Source: Marinobacter changyiensis
GTDB lineage: Bacteria > Pseudomonadota > Gammaproteobacteria > Pseudomonadales > Oleiphilaceae
Reading direction: 5' to 3'
Assembly (NCBI RefSeq): GCF_009193265.1
Contig: NZ_VZZZ01000001.1
Location: forward strand, 1,054,001 to 1,118,000
Length of the DNA stretch: 64,000 bases
The translations under genes and the position numbers were made by a program. Below are positions 22,515-32,445 of this stretch, piece after piece (the stretch's first letter is position 1; each line of letters begins with the position of its first letter). The notes under the pieces are model-generated. The model worked only from the letters and a program-made list of their open reading frames with translations, ran no database searches and had not been told where the DNA came from.

Positions 22515-25500
22515 CTATTGCTCCCGTTTTGACTGCACCGAACCAGCCAGCCCCCCGCGGCTGCCTTCCGCACGGGTCTGTTGGTCCAACTCTACGGCAA
22601 CAGAGTTTGCCGACTTCGCAAACCGTGCCAACAGGTTGTACAACACCGGAATAATAAACAACGTCAGGGTGGTGGCGAAAATCAACCCGCCGAGCACCAC
22701 CACGCCAATCGCGGCACGGCTCTCAGCCCCGGCCCCGGTAGCTATAACCAATGGCACTGCACCAAAGATGGTGGAAATGGTGGTCATCAGAACCGGCCGG
22801 AAACGCAGGATGGCGCCTTCCAGAATGGCGTCATGCACACTACGGCCTTGGTCCCGCAACTGGTTGGCAAACTCCACAATCAAAATGCCGTTTTTTGCCA
22901 TTAATCCCAGCAGCATGATGATGCCTATCTGACTGTAGATGTTCAGACTGATGCCCGATATCCAGAGCGCGGCCAATGCTCCTGTGACCGCCAGCGGCAC
23001 TGACAGCATGATAATAAACGGATGTATCCAGCTTTCAAACTGGGCAGCCAGCACCAGGAATACAATCAGGAAGGCGAGGCCAAAGGTCAGGTAGATCGCC
23101 GCCGATGACTCCTGAAACTCCCGGCTCAGGCCTTTGTAACTGACCCTTGCCTCCGGGGGCAGGAAGTCCACGGCCAGGCCATTGAGGTAGTCCAGCGCGG
23201 AGCCCAGGGCATAGCCGGGGGCCAGGGACCCGCTGATCACCACTGCCGGTAAGCGGTCAATCCGTCTCAGGTCCGGGTTGGCACCAATCTCAGCAATGTC
23301 CACCAGGGCTTGCAGCGGCACCAGTTCTCCGCCAGCGCGAGGCCTCAGGAAAATCTGGCCGAGGTCTTTCGGTGAGGCCCGGTCGGCATCACCGGCCTGA
23401 AGAATCACATCGTATTCGCGACCGCGGTCCAGAAAGGTTGTCACCTGTCTTGATGCCAGCATGGTTTGCAGCGTCAGACCCACATCCTCGATGGTCACAT
23501 CCAGGTCAGCCGCGCGCTGGCGGTCAATGGTAACCCTTAATTCGGGCCGGGTAAGCTCGAAATCGGTTTCCAGGTTTTGAAGGTTAGGATTTTCCTTGGC
23601 CCGCTCGAGGATCTCCTGGCTCCAGGCCTGGACGGTCTCGTAGTCCGGCCCGCCAATCACGAATTCGACCGGCTGGTTGAAGCCCCGTTGACCAAGGCCA
23701 GGCGGATTAATTGCCACGGAACGCACGCCGGGCACCTCGGCCAGCTTGGGAAACAGCTCGGCAGCAATCTCTTGCTGTTTTATCTCCCGCTCACCCCAGG
23801 GCACCAGACCCATGATAAGGAAGCCGCGATCGGCCTCCTCCCGGAAGCCAACAATCGACAACAGACGGTTGGAGACGCCCTGCTCAAGGTAGGGCAGCAG
23901 ACGCTCCTCGATTTTCCGAACATGGTGATCGGTGTATTCCACCGTCGAGCCCCTGGGCGCGCTGGTGGGCATGATGATGATGCCGCGATCTTCCGTGGGT
24001 GCAAGTTCCTGGGGCAGCTTCGGGAAAATCACAGCCGCCACCAGCATGCCGGCGACACCCAGGCCAATCAGCAATCCTGACTGCCGTAACGAGAACCGCA
24101 GTAACCGCTCATACCCTCGATTCAGACTGGTCAATACCCGCTCGCTGGCAGCCCAGAGCCTGTGACCTTCTTCGGTTTCGGGGCTGTGCTTCAACCACTT
24201 AGAGCACAGCATCGGGGCGAGGGTCAGGGCGACAAAGCTTGAAACCACCACCGCCGTGGCAAGGGTAAATCCGAACTCGCCAAATAACCGGCCGACATTG
24301 CCACCCATCATTGAAATCGGTACGAACACCGCAATCAGCGTCAGAGTGGTTGCGATGACCGCGAACGCCACCTGCTTGGCACCCCGGTAGGCGGCAAGCA
24401 GGGGTGGTTCACCGAGGTCAATCCGGCGCTGGATGTTCTCCAGCATGACGATGGCGTCATCCACCACCAGGCCGATGGCAAGGATAATGGCCAGCAGCGT
24501 CAGTACGTTGATTGAAAAACCAAGGGCACTAAGTCCGACGAAAGCGCCAATGATGGAAACCGGGATGGTCACCGCCGGAATCAGGGTCGCTCGCCAGGAC
24601 CGCAGGAACACGAATATGACCAGAATAACCAGGGCAATCGAGATGGCCAGCGTAAACAACACTTCCTGAATGGAAGCGCGGATAAAAATGGACTCATCGT
24701 AGCTCTCGGCGATGGTCACTTCCGGCGGTAAGGTTGCACGTATGTTCTCGAGTTCTTTGCGAACAGCATCAGATACAGCGACGGTATTGGACTTGGACTG
24801 CCGGATAACACCCATTCCGATGGCGGTGCGACCGTTGGCCCGAAGCCGACTGGTATCGGATTCCACACCCATCTGTACGTTGGCCACCTCGCCAAGCCGT
24901 AACAGGTCATTGCCATCCCGGCGCACCACCAGATTCCGGAATTCCTCCACTGTGGACAACCGACCCTCCGCCCGCACCGTGAAATCCCGTGAGGTGGATT
25001 CGATCGACCCTGCCGGCAATTCTACGTTGTTGGACCGCAGCGCCTGTTCAACCTCAGCGACCGTAATGTTGCGGGAAGCCAGCCGCTCCTGATCAAGCCA
25101 GACACGAATAGCGTACCGCCGTTCACCGCCAATCCGCACATCGGCGACGCCATCCAGCACGGATAACCGATCGGCCAGAACCCGTTCTGCAAAATCACTC
25201 AGCTCAGCGCTGTCCCAGACATCGCTGCGCAGGGTGACCCACATCATCGGTCGGGCGTCTGAATCCGCTTTGGCTACGACCGGCGGATCGGCCTCTTCCG
25301 GTAACTGATTCAAGACCCGGGAAACCGCGTCCCGGATATCATTGGCAGCGATATCCACATCACGGGAAGTGCTGAATTCAATCGAGGTGCGGGACTCCCC
25401 CTGCTCAGTGCTGGATTCGATGGAACGGATGCCTTCCACACCGCTGATCGCGCCTTCAATAACCTGGGTGATCTGGGTGTCTACAACCTCAGCCGCAGCC

Positions 25501-25658
25501 CCGATGTAATCCGTGGATACGGAGACCACCGGCGGGTCGATGTCCGGGTATTCACGCACCGGCAACCCCATAAGGGCCGCCACCCCGAATACCACAATGA
25601 GCAGGCTGATGACGGTGGCAAAAACCGGGCGCTTGATGGAGACATCGGAGAGAATCAT
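22515..25658 (-). CDS. RND efflux transporter permease (HAE1 family)
   Basis: This is a 1047-residue proton-driven inner-membrane pump with 12 membrane helices and two large periplasmic loops, the AcrB/MexF/MdtB type. The N-terminus SIKRPVFATVISLLI is typical, and GLVVDDAIVMLENI (about 399-412) carries the paired Asp residues of the proton relay. It lies 3 bases after its adaptor gene. No outer-membrane factor is encoded nearby, so it probably shares a TolC-like channel. Substrates cannot be deduced. Confidence 0.93.
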   Translation of the reverse strand: MILSDVSIKRPVFATVISLLIVVFGVAALMGLPVREYPDIDPPVVSVSTDYIGAAAEVVDTQITQVIEGAISGVEGIRSIESSTEQGESRTSIEFSTSRDVDIAANDIRDAVSRVLNQLPEEADPPVVAKADSDARPMMWVTLRSDVWDSAELSDFAERVLADRLSVLDGVADVRIGGERRYAIRVWLDQERLASRNITVAEVEQALRSNNVELPAGSIESTSRDFTVRAEGRLSTVEEFRNLVVRRDGNDLLRLGEVANVQMGVESDTSRLRANGRTAIGMGVIRQSKSNTVAVSDAVRKELENIRATLPPEVTIAESYDESIFIRASIQEVLFTLAISIALVILVIFVFLRSWRATLIPAVTIPVSIIGAFVGLSALGFSINVLTLLAIILAIGLVVDDAIVMLENIQRRIDLGEPPLLAAYRGAKQVAFAVIATTLTLIAVFVPISMMGGNVGRLFGEFGFTLATAVVVSSFVALTLAPMLCSKWLKHSPETEEGHRLWAASERVLTSLNRGYERLLRFSLRQSGLLIGLGVAGMLVAAVIFPKLPQELAPTEDRGIIIMPTSAPRGSTVEYTDHHVRKIEERLLPYLEQGVSNRLLSIVGFREEADRGFLIMGLVPWGEREIKQQEIAAELFPKLAEVPGVRSVAINPPGLGQRGFNQPVEFVIGGPDYETVQAWSQEILERAKENPNLQNLETDFELTRPELRVTIDRQRAADLDVTIEDVGLTLQTMLASRQVTTFLDRGREYDVILQAGDADRASPKDLGQIFLRPRAGGELVPLQALVDIAEIGANPDLRRIDRLPAVVISGSLAPGYALGSALDYLNGLAVDFLPPEARVSYKGLSREFQESSAAIYLTFGLAFLIVFLVLAAQFESWIHPFIIMLSVPLAVTGALAALWISGISLNIYSQIGIIMLLGLMAKNGILIVEFANQLRDQGRSVHDAILEGAILRFRPVLMTTISTIFGAVPLVIATGAGAESRAAIGVVVLGGLIFATTLTLFIIPVLYNLLARFAKSANSVAVELDQQTRAEGSRGGLAGSVQSKREQ

Positions 25659-25661
25659 GAG

Positions 25662-26759
25662 TTACTGCCAAACCCGGGACGTGGAGGAGTCACTGGAAAT
25701 CAGCGCGTTGTCATCCTCCACTATCGCAACCCTGTCGCCGCTGCTGAGGCGATCCTGACCCGTAATGATGACCGAATCCGTCGCCGACACGCCGTCGGTT
25801 ATTTCCACCAGACCCGGCTCCCGCGAACCCAGATTGACCTCCACCCGGCGCGCTTCGCCATCGTTGGCGACAAACACAAAGGCCTTGCTGCCCTGAACCA
25901 GTACCGCCTGCTCAGGAATAACCAGGGCCTCGCGTTCCTGTAGCGTCAGGCTGACCGACATGAACTGACCCGGGCGCAAGCGACCTTCCGAGTTATCAAT
26001 CATCGCCTTGACCGGCAGCGAACGGCTCAGTTCGTTGATACGGGTACCCAGTTCTGCCAGGGTGCCATCGAATGCCCGATCCGGGAACGCAGCGGTTTTG
26101 GCCGTCAGGACCTGACCCTGGGTGACCTGACCCAGATAACGCTCTGGTACCGCAAAGGTCAGCTCCATCTTGTCGGTCGCATCCAGGGTGGCGATGGAAT
26201 CCCCGATATCGAGGTAGGCGCCGACACTGATATCCACCAAGCCGACGACACCAGCAAAAGGCGCCTCAATGCGGTGATCGTTCAGACGCGTGCGGGCCGC
26301 TTCCAGTTGCGCCGCAGCGACATCGAGGGTAGTGCGCAAGGCATCGACCTGGGCCTGGGAGATGCTGTTATTCGAACGCAGGCTTTGTGCACGGTCATAC
26401 TGCCGCCTGGCATCCACATACTGGGCGTTCGCAACCCGTAAATCCGCCTGGGCCTGGCGGTCGTCCAGCCGAACCAGCAACTGGCCGTCGGCAACAGGAT
26501 CACCCGGGGCAAAATTCAGTTCGACAATGCGCCCGCTGACCTCACTGGTGAGTTCGATTTCCTGGCGGGAACGCAAGGTACCCACCGCCACCACCACGTC
26601 ACGGACCCGATCCGTCCTGGGCTGAACCACGTTGACGTTGCTCGCCCGCTTTTCACGGGTCTGTTCGGTGTCCTTGCCGTCGTCGAAGTAAAACACGGCG
26701 CCAGCTCCGACTGCTGCAAGAACGATGATTGTGATTGCGATCAGCCATTGCTTTGCCAT
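25662..26759 (-). CDS. RND efflux periplasmic adaptor (membrane fusion protein)
   Basis: This is a 365-residue adaptor linking the RND pump to an outer-membrane channel. A single N-terminal membrane anchor (residues 4-25) replaces a lipobox. The lipoyl halves flank an alpha-hairpin (about 110-165, rich in Ala, Gln and Arg), followed by a beta-barrel domain. ATG 26759 is preferred to 26786 because it places the membrane anchor at the N-terminus. The 3-base gap to the pump gene implies an operon. Confidence 0.9.
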   Translation of the reverse strand: MAKQWLIAITIIVLAAVGAGAVFYFDDGKDTEQTREKRASNVNVVQPRTDRVRDVVVAVGTLRSRQEIELTSEVSGRIVELNFAPGDPVADGQLLVRLDDRQAQADLRVANAQYVDARRQYDRAQSLRSNNSISQAQVDALRTTLDVAAAQLEAARTRLNDHRIEAPFAGVVGLVDISVGAYLDIGDSIATLDATDKMELTFAVPERYLGQVTQGQVLTAKTAAFPDRAFDGTLAELGTRINELSRSLPVKAMIDNSEGRLRPGQFMSVSLTLQEREALVIPEQAVLVQGSKAFVFVANDGEARRVEVNLGSREPGLVEITDGVSATDSVIITGQDRLSSGDRVAIVEDDNALISSDSSTSRVWQ

Positions 26760-26841
26760 ATCAGTTCTCGTGGTAAACCATCCCAATTATCCGTCGAGAC
26801 ACCGTTTGATGCCAACGCGGTTGATTACTGCGGTTAGCTTG

Positions 26842-27411
26842 TCAGTCACCGTTCCGCTTCTGGATCACCAGGACCAGCTCGCCAACATCAATGCCCCACT
26901 TGCTCATGGTGGTCTGGTTGATCAGCGTATCGGGGGTGATCAGGTACATCCAGTCATCCATACGGACATCCAGCGTGCCGTCACCGTAAGCCACTCTGAG
27001 CACATAATTCATATTGATGGCGTTACCCTGCCAGCGCATCTGCCCGGCTTCGACCACATCCCCGGCGGTTGCCCTGTAACCGTCTTCATGGGGGGTGAGG
27101 GTCCAGACCCGGGTCTGCTCTTCGCCGTCGTCGAACCGGAACACTTCGTCCAGGGTTCCAACGCCCTGATCATCCCAGCTTGCAACAATGTCGGCATCGA
27201 AAGTGCGGATCACCTCGCCGGTGTAATCCTTGACTACACCGCGAGCTGAAAGTTCACCCTCGAAAAACTGTGCCGGCACCAGGGCCGGCGACCGATGGGT
27301 ATAATCGTCCAGCCCGGGGCTCGCACACCCTGCCAGCATGACGGCCATTAACATTACCCAGATGATACGTCCCGGACGTGGCGATAAGGTGGATATGTAC
27401 TGTCTTTGCAT
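26842..27411 (-). CDS. DUF3833 family lipoprotein
   Basis: This 189-residue protein has a signal peptide ending in the lipobox LAGC, with the lipid-modified Cys at residue 29. The mature part carries segments typical of DUF3833 proteins: a start near FFEGELSARGVVKDY and a region with MRWQGNAINMNYVLRV and DDWMYLI. Function is unknown; a lipocalin-like outer-membrane lipoprotein is a reasonable guess. The frame is open to 27501, but MQRQYIST at 27411 gives a normal signal peptide and avoids overlapping the binding-protein gene. Confidence 0.8.
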   Translation of the reverse strand: MQRQYISTLSPRPGRIIWVMLMAVMLAGCASPGLDDYTHRSPALVPAQFFEGELSARGVVKDYTGEVIRTFDADIVASWDDQGVGTLDEVFRFDDGEEQTRVWTLTPHEDGYRATAGDVVEAGQMRWQGNAINMNYVLRVAYGDGTLDVRMDDWMYLITPDTLINQTTMSKWGIDVGELVLVIQKRNGD

Positions 27412-27497
27412 GATTTTTACACTCGCTGTACAGAACTCGTAATAGATTCCTTGTACGCCTCCAGACCGGTAACAGACCAGCATCGACCGGAACCCCG

Positions 27498-28244
27498 TCA
27501 CAGCCCGTACTTATCCTCAATGGCTTCGTACATGCCGTTGGCGATGATTTCCTCGAAGCCCTCATTCAACTGATCCATCACACTTTGGGGTGTTGCCGGG
27601 TTCATCGCCAGGAACAGTTCGGTATCATTGAAGGAATACACCGGTTGCAGGTCTTCCACATCCTGTTGGGATGCGAAATAAGGACCGGCAAGGCGATCAG
27701 CAATCCACAGATCAATTTGCCCCAGCTCCAGACGCTTCGGATTCAGGTCATCACTGTCGATCTGGGAGACGCTGTAGCCTCGTTCCAGCAAATACTCGGT
27801 CATTACGTCGCCACGGTAGCCACCAATGGTCTTGCCGCGTGCATCTTCCAGATCCGTCATTTCAATATCCGAGCCTGCCGGGGCAAACACTGTCCACAGG
27901 TTCCTGGTCAGGGGGCCTACCCATTTGAACAACGAGGCACGGGACTCGGTGTGGGTGGTACAGAAAATACCGTGGTTCGGCTTGTCCAGTACCTTATTGT
28001 AGCCATAGTCCCAGTTACGGAGCTTGATTACGTAATCAAGCTCCGTATGGGAAAGCATGGCTTTAACCATTTCCGTACACAAACCGTCGATGGTTTTGTC
28101 GTTATGCTCATAGGCACGACCCGTGGCACTCATGTTGTAGGGCGGAAAATTCTCGGTGTAAAAGTACAACTTGTCAGCGGTGGCCGCAGTTGAAACAGGC
28201 AGTAACGTTAATGCAGACAGCAGTAGGGCAAAATGGCGTCCCAT
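27498..28244 (-). CDS. periplasmic solute-binding protein, family 3 (orphan)
   Basis: This 248-residue protein has a signal peptide (cleavage probably after Thr-Ala at about 22-23) followed by a bacterial family 3 solute-binding domain (ENFPPYNMS near 31-39, then GKTIGGYRGDVMTEYLLERG near 126-145). Such proteins usually feed polar amino-acid ABC transporters, but no permease or ATPase gene is nearby. It may be a free sensor or partner of a transporter elsewhere. Two palindromes stand upstream of its start. Confidence 0.82.
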   Translation of the reverse strand: MGRHFALLLSALTLLPVSTAATADKLYFYTENFPPYNMSATGRAYEHNDKTIDGLCTEMVKAMLSHTELDYVIKLRNWDYGYNKVLDKPNHGIFCTTHTESRASLFKWVGPLTRNLWTVFAPAGSDIEMTDLEDARGKTIGGYRGDVMTEYLLERGYSVSQIDSDDLNPKRLELGQIDLWIADRLAGPYFASQQDVEDLQPVYSFNDTELFLAMNPATPQSVMDQLNEGFEEIIANGMYEAIEDKYGL

Positions 28245-28274
28245 GACGGACCTCCTTGGTCAGTGTTTCGGGCA

Positions 28275-28288
28275 TGATCAATTGATCA
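28275..28288. promoter_or_regulatory. 14-base palindrome upstream of the orphan binding-protein gene
   Basis: TGATCAATTGATCA is a perfect palindrome 31-44 bases upstream of the start at 28244. Its size and place suit a dimeric repressor or activator site. It does not match the FNR or CRP consensus. The regulator is unknown. Confidence 0.4.
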
Positions 28289-28318
28289 CAGGGTTAACGG
28301 GGAGCGCCGAGTCTAACC

Positions 28319-28333
28319 CACAGTCTGACTGTG
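28319..28333. promoter_or_regulatory. 15-base inverted repeat in the mnmE/binding-protein gap
   Basis: CACAGTC and GACTGTG flank a single central T, a perfect odd-length inverted repeat. No T-run follows on the leftward strand, so it is unlikely to be an mnmE terminator. With 28275-28288 it makes two candidate operators in a 198-base gap. Confidence 0.35.
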
Positions 28334-28442
28334 CCCTGCATTCTTCCCTGTTCGTTTTTGTAAATGAATTGGTTTATAACAGACTGAATAAAAAGGAATT
28401 TATAGCACTAAACTGGTGCGACCGAGATATTTTGGGGCAGCC

Positions 28443-29813
28443 TTATTTACCGATGCAGAAACTGCTGAAAATCTTGCCAAGTAAATCATCAGGGGTGATG
28501 GCGCCGGTGATTTCCCCGAGGGCATCCTGGGCATAGCGCAAGTCTTCCGCCAGCAGTTCGCCGGCTCCATAGCCCTGTAGTTGTTGCTGACCTTGCTGCA
28601 AGGCCGAGCGGGCTTTCTCAAGGGCGTCGAGATGACGACGACGGGCCAGAAAGCCACCCTCGGTGGTAGTAGCAAATCCCATACACTGTTTCAGGTGATC
28701 ACGAAGAACCTCGAGGCCGTCTGCTGATTTTGCCGTCAGCCGGATGACCGGGGCCAGGTCATTCCCGGTATCCGTGAACCCGATGGGCTCACCGCTCAGA
28801 TCCACTTTATTGCGGATTACCGTGACAGGAGCGGAGTCTGGTAACTGGCCAATAAAGTCCGGCCAGATTTCATGGGGGGTGGTTTTATCCGTGGTCGTGG
28901 CATCCACCATCAACAGGATGCGGTCTGCCTGGCGGATTTCATCCCAGGCACGGGCGATACCGATTTGCTCCACCTCATCGAGGCTGTCACGCAGCCCGGC
29001 AGTATCAATAATGTGCAGGGGCATACCGTCGATGTGGATATGTTCCCGCAACACATCCCGGGTGGTACCTTCGATGGCGGTTACGATGGCGGCTTCCCGA
29101 CCTGCGAGGGCATTCAGGAGACTGGATTTGCCCGCGTTGGGGCGACCTGCGATCACCACACTCATGCCATCCCGTAAAATCGTTCCTTGCTGGGCTTCCG
29201 AAAGGATCTGATCCAGATCGGCCAGCAGAGCATCAAGGTCCTGTGCAACCTTGCCATCGGCCAGAAAATCAATTTCCTCTTCGGGGAAATCAATTGCTGC
29301 CTCCACGTAAATTCGCAGGTGGGTGATCGCTTGTACCAAGGCGTCTATACGATGTGAAAACGCGCCCTGTAAAGATCGCACCGCACATCGGGCAGCTTGT
29401 TCCGAGCTGCTCTCAATCAGGTCAGCGATCGCCTCCGCCTGGGTGAGATCGAGCTTGTCATTCAGGAACGCCCGTTCAGAAAACTCACCGGGGCGGGCGA
29501 GGCGCGCACCAAGGCCACAGACCATACGCAACAGCATATCGAGAATAACCGTGCCGCCATGACCCTGGAGCTCGAAGACATCTTCCCCGGTAAAGGAGTG
29601 GGGAGTGGGGAAGAACAAACCGATCCCTTCGTCGATAACCGCGCCGTTCTGTTCGTGGAACGGGCCGTAATGGGCATAGCGGGGTTTTGGCTCGAAGCCC
29701 AATAACTGCTTTGCCATCTCCCGGGCCTTCGGACCCGATACACGAATGATCCCCACACCCGCTTGACCAGGGGCAGTTGCAATGGCGGCAATGGTATCGG
29801 TCGGGTGATTCAT
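28443..29813 (-). CDS. mnmE: tRNA modification GTPase MnmE
   Basis: MnmE (TrmE) is the GTPase partner of MnmG in wobble-uridine modification. The 456-residue protein has the folate-binding N-terminal domain, the G1 motif GRPNAGKS at 223-230, further G motifs ([15 protein letters not shown]), and the invariant C-terminal CIGK (453-456), whose Cys is needed for activity. Length is normal. It follows yidC after a clear terminator. Confidence 0.97.
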   Translation of the reverse strand: MNHPTDTIAAIATAPGQAGVGIIRVSGPKAREMAKQLLGFEPKPRYAHYGPFHEQNGAVIDEGIGLFFPTPHSFTGEDVFELQGHGGTVILDMLLRMVCGLGARLARPGEFSERAFLNDKLDLTQAEAIADLIESSSEQAARCAVRSLQGAFSHRIDALVQAITHLRIYVEAAIDFPEEEIDFLADGKVAQDLDALLADLDQILSEAQQGTILRDGMSVVIAGRPNAGKSSLLNALAGREAAIVTAIEGTTRDVLREHIHIDGMPLHIIDTAGLRDSLDEVEQIGIARAWDEIRQADRILLMVDATTTDKTTPHEIWPDFIGQLPDSAPVTVIRNKVDLSGEPIGFTDTGNDLAPVIRLTAKSADGLEVLRDHLKQCMGFATTTEGGFLARRRHLDALEKARSALQQGQQQLQGYGAGELLAEDLRYAQDALGEITGAITPDDLLGKIFSSFCIGK

Positions 29814-29842
29814 AAGATGGCGTCTATCCGGTCATTCTCAAC

Positions 29843-29872
29843 AAAAAAAGGCCCCTTCAGAAGGAGCCTTTT
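29843..29872 (-). terminator. intrinsic terminator after yidC
   Basis: AAGGCTCCTTC and GAAGGGGCCTT (read leftward) form a stem between about 29850 and 29871, followed by seven T (29843-29849 on the complement). It separates yidC from mnmE. An A/T-rich flank on both sides could let it act in both directions. Confidence 0.8.
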
Positions 29873-29892
29873 CACTGGGACTGATCTAATAC

Positions 29893-31593
29893 TCAGTGTT
29901 TTCTGCTGGCAACTTCTGCTTCGATCTTGCGCGTAATGTACCACTGCTGGGCGATCGACAGAATGTTGTTGGTCAGCCAGTAAAGCACCAGACCGGCCGG
30001 GAACCAGAGGAAGAAAACAGTAAAGACAATCGGCATCATCTTCATGATCTTGGCCTGCATCGGGTCCGGCGGTGTCGGATTCAGACTCATCTGGATGAAC
30101 ATACTCGCGCCCATCAGGATTGGCAGAATGAAGTACGGGTCCATTACCGACAGGTCGTTGATCCATAAAACGAAAGGCGCATGACGCAACTGCACACTTT
30201 CAAACAGCGCCCAGTACAGGGAAATGAATACCGGCATTTGCACCAGAATGGGCAAACAACCGCCGAGCGGATTGATCTTCTCGCGTTTATAAAGCCCCAT
30301 CATTTCCTGGGACATACGCTGCCGGTCATCACCGTAAAGTTCTTTCAGGCGTGTCAGTTGGGGTGCAACAGCACGCATCCGGGCCATGGAACGGTAACTG
30401 GTAGCTGACAGGTGGAAGAACACGCCTTTGACCAGCACGGTTAACAGGATGATTGCGACACCCCAATTCCCTACGATCCCGTGGAACCAGTCCAGTATCA
30501 TGAAGAGCGGTAACGCGATGAAAAACAGGAAGCCGAAATCGACGGTTCGGTCAAGATTGGGTGCTACGGTTTCAAGGCGGTCAATGATCTTGGGACCAAT
30601 GTAGGCTTTAGCGCCAACTTCGCCCCTTTGTCCCGGTTCGACCACCGTTGCCGGGCTGACAAAACCCATTACATACAGATTGTTGCGCTGGTTGGTCTGA
30701 AACTGGTGTGTTTGTCCCGGTTCAGGTATCCATGCTGTTAGGAAGTAGTGCTGAAGAAAGGCCAACCATCCGTCGGAAACCGACTTCTTTATAGGCGTTT
30801 CATTCAGATCACTGAAATCGTACTTTTCATAAGGGTCTTCGGGTGTGCTGACAACCAGACCGAGGAACGCCTGAATACCCATACTGTTCTGGGCAGTGGG
30901 ATCGGCACTTTGATCCCGGATAATTTTACCCGTGAAATTGCCCTGCCATGCATCGCTGGACTGGTTATCAATGAGATATCGAACGTTGATTTCGTAGCTA
31001 TCCCGGGAAAATTGATACTGTTTGGTGACTGTAACACCACTGTCATTGGTTACTGTCAGATCAACGGACAGAACATCCTGATTTTCGCCGAGGCTATAGG
31101 AGGATGCGGCTGTGGAATATTCCGGGGTGCCGTCATTTCGGCTACTGTCGAAGCCATCGCGCCCGATCATGCCACTCTCGAGCATGTAGATACGGTTGGC
31201 AGAATTCTCGAGCAATTTCAACGGAGCTTTGCTGTTGAGTTCCTGGTCATATTGCAGCATCGCTGCTTCGACTATATTGCCGCCAACAGGGTCAATTTTC
31301 AGCTGCAGCACGTCAGTGGTGACCGTGATCAATTGCTCACTGACGCGAGTAGGGCTGTCAGCACTTCCGGTATTGCCGTAAGCCCCTTGTTCCGGGGTCG
31401 AGAACTCCTCATCGGCGGCACGTTGCGATGTAGGAGATGCGCTACTCGTATCGTTGGTTTGACCGGTTTCTGAAGTTCTTTGTTCTGTGACCTGGGTAGT
31501 TTGAGGTTGGTGATAATCCTCGTTCCAGGCCAGAACCATCATGTAGCTGACTACGGCCAGGCCGGCAAATAATACGATTCGTTGAATATCCAT
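29893..31593 (-). CDS. yidC: membrane protein insertase YidC
   Basis: YidC inserts and folds inner-membrane proteins, alone or with SecYEG, including the ATP synthase a and c subunits. The 566-residue protein has an N-terminal membrane anchor (about 6-23), a large periplasmic domain (about 60-350) that is typical of Gram-negative YidC, and the conserved five-helix core (about 350-560), which contains the positively charged groove. It ends with a basic tail. Confidence 0.97.
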   Translation of the reverse strand: MDIQRIVLFAGLAVVSYMMVLAWNEDYHQPQTTQVTEQRTSETGQTNDTSSASPTSQRAADEEFSTPEQGAYGNTGSADSPTRVSEQLITVTTDVLQLKIDPVGGNIVEAAMLQYDQELNSKAPLKLLENSANRIYMLESGMIGRDGFDSSRNDGTPEYSTAASSYSLGENQDVLSVDLTVTNDSGVTVTKQYQFSRDSYEINVRYLIDNQSSDAWQGNFTGKIIRDQSADPTAQNSMGIQAFLGLVVSTPEDPYEKYDFSDLNETPIKKSVSDGWLAFLQHYFLTAWIPEPGQTHQFQTNQRNNLYVMGFVSPATVVEPGQRGEVGAKAYIGPKIIDRLETVAPNLDRTVDFGFLFFIALPLFMILDWFHGIVGNWGVAIILLTVLVKGVFFHLSATSYRSMARMRAVAPQLTRLKELYGDDRQRMSQEMMGLYKREKINPLGGCLPILVQMPVFISLYWALFESVQLRHAPFVLWINDLSVMDPYFILPILMGASMFIQMSLNPTPPDPMQAKIMKMMPIVFTVFFLWFPAGLVLYWLTNNILSIAQQWYITRKIEAEVASRKH

Positions 31594-31597
31594 AAAC

Positions 31598-31891
31598 TCA
31601 GTGCGTCGTCTGGTTAGCGTGGGAAGAGCTGTGAGCCTGCCGGCAACAACCGCGAGTAGTATTGATTTGCTTGGATTTTACGCCTGGAACCGGATCATAA
31701 CCGCCCTCTGCCCAAGGATGACACCGCAATAATCGTTTTGCCGCCAGTACGAACCCACGAAGAACACCATGCGTCTCGATTGCTTCGATGGCGTAAGCAG
31801 AGCAGGTGGGGTAGTGGCGGCAATGACTGGCCATGAGAGGGCTGATAGCGTACTGGTAAACCCTGATAGGGAAGATCAGAAATTTACGCAT
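31598..31891 (-). CDS. yidD: membrane protein insertion efficiency factor YidD
   Basis: This is a small protein of the YidD (Haemolytic) family, which helps YidC insertion. The 97-residue product has the conserved core [20 protein letters not shown] (12-31) with two paired Cys, and [12 protein letters not shown] (58-69). The last 25 or so residues are a polar tail. It overlaps the rnpA stop by one base and precedes yidC by 4 bases. Confidence 0.94.
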   Translation of the reverse strand: MRKFLIFPIRVYQYAISPLMASHCRHYPTCSAYAIEAIETHGVLRGFVLAAKRLLRCHPWAEGGYDPVPGVKSKQINTTRGCCRQAHSSSHANQTTH

Positions 31892-32295
31892 CAGCTGGCA
31901 CCCTCAGGATTTTGGGCAGTCGGTTCTGCAGGCAAACTGATTTGACGGGCTTTGCGAATCAGGCGTTGCCAGAGATCAGCCAGCATGAGGTTGAGTTCCG
32001 GATTATCAATGTTTGCCAACCCTTGTCTGCTCAACACTATTATATCCAGCGGGGGCATGTCTGGCTGGTGCCGGAACGTTTCACGTACCAGGCGTTTGAC
32101 CCGGTTACGTTGTACCGCGTGTTTTAAATTCTTTTTTGAAAACACAAGCCCGACTCTGGCATGACCCAACGCATTGGGCTTGGCCAGAATCAGAAAATGC
32201 TTGTGTGGCACTCGAAGCTGTACGTCACTGAAGACTTCGCTGTAGTCCCGAGGTGTCAGCAGTCGTGATGATCTCGGAAAGGCGAAAATCCCCAT
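31891..32295 (-). CDS. rnpA: ribonuclease P protein component
   Basis: RnpA is the protein subunit of RNase P, which trims the 5' leader from tRNA precursors. The 134-residue product has the RNR signature in [13 protein letters not shown] (RNR at 63-65) and the preceding [12 protein letters not shown]. It lies 15 bases after rpmH, the usual coupled pair. Confidence 0.96.
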   Translation of the reverse strand: MGIFAFPRSSRLLTPRDYSEVFSDVQLRVPHKHFLILAKPNALGHARVGLVFSKKNLKHAVQRNRVKRLVRETFRHQPDMPPLDIIVLSRQGLANIDNPELNLMLADLWQRLIRKARQISLPAEPTAQNPEGAS

Positions 32296-32310
32296 AAGGC
32301 TTGCGATGCC

Positions 32311-32445
32311 TTACGCAGTCAGGCGTGCACGGCCTTTGGCACGACGACGGGAGACAACTTTACGTCCGTTGGCGGTGGCCATACGGGCACGGAAACCGTG
32401 AACACGCTTACGCTTCAGGTTACTGGGTTGAAACGTTCTTTTCAT
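32311..32445 (-). CDS. rpmH: 50S ribosomal protein L34
   Basis: This is the 44-residue, very basic ribosomal protein L34. It begins [20 protein letters not shown] and ends RARLTA, matching the family end to end. Its gene marks the left side of oriC in Pseudomonas-type chromosomes. A possible promoter has TTGACT at 32500-32505 (complement), but the -10 box is unclear. Confidence 0.97.
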   Translation of the reverse strand: MKRTFQPSNLKRKRVHGFRARMATANGRKVVSRRRAKGRARLTA

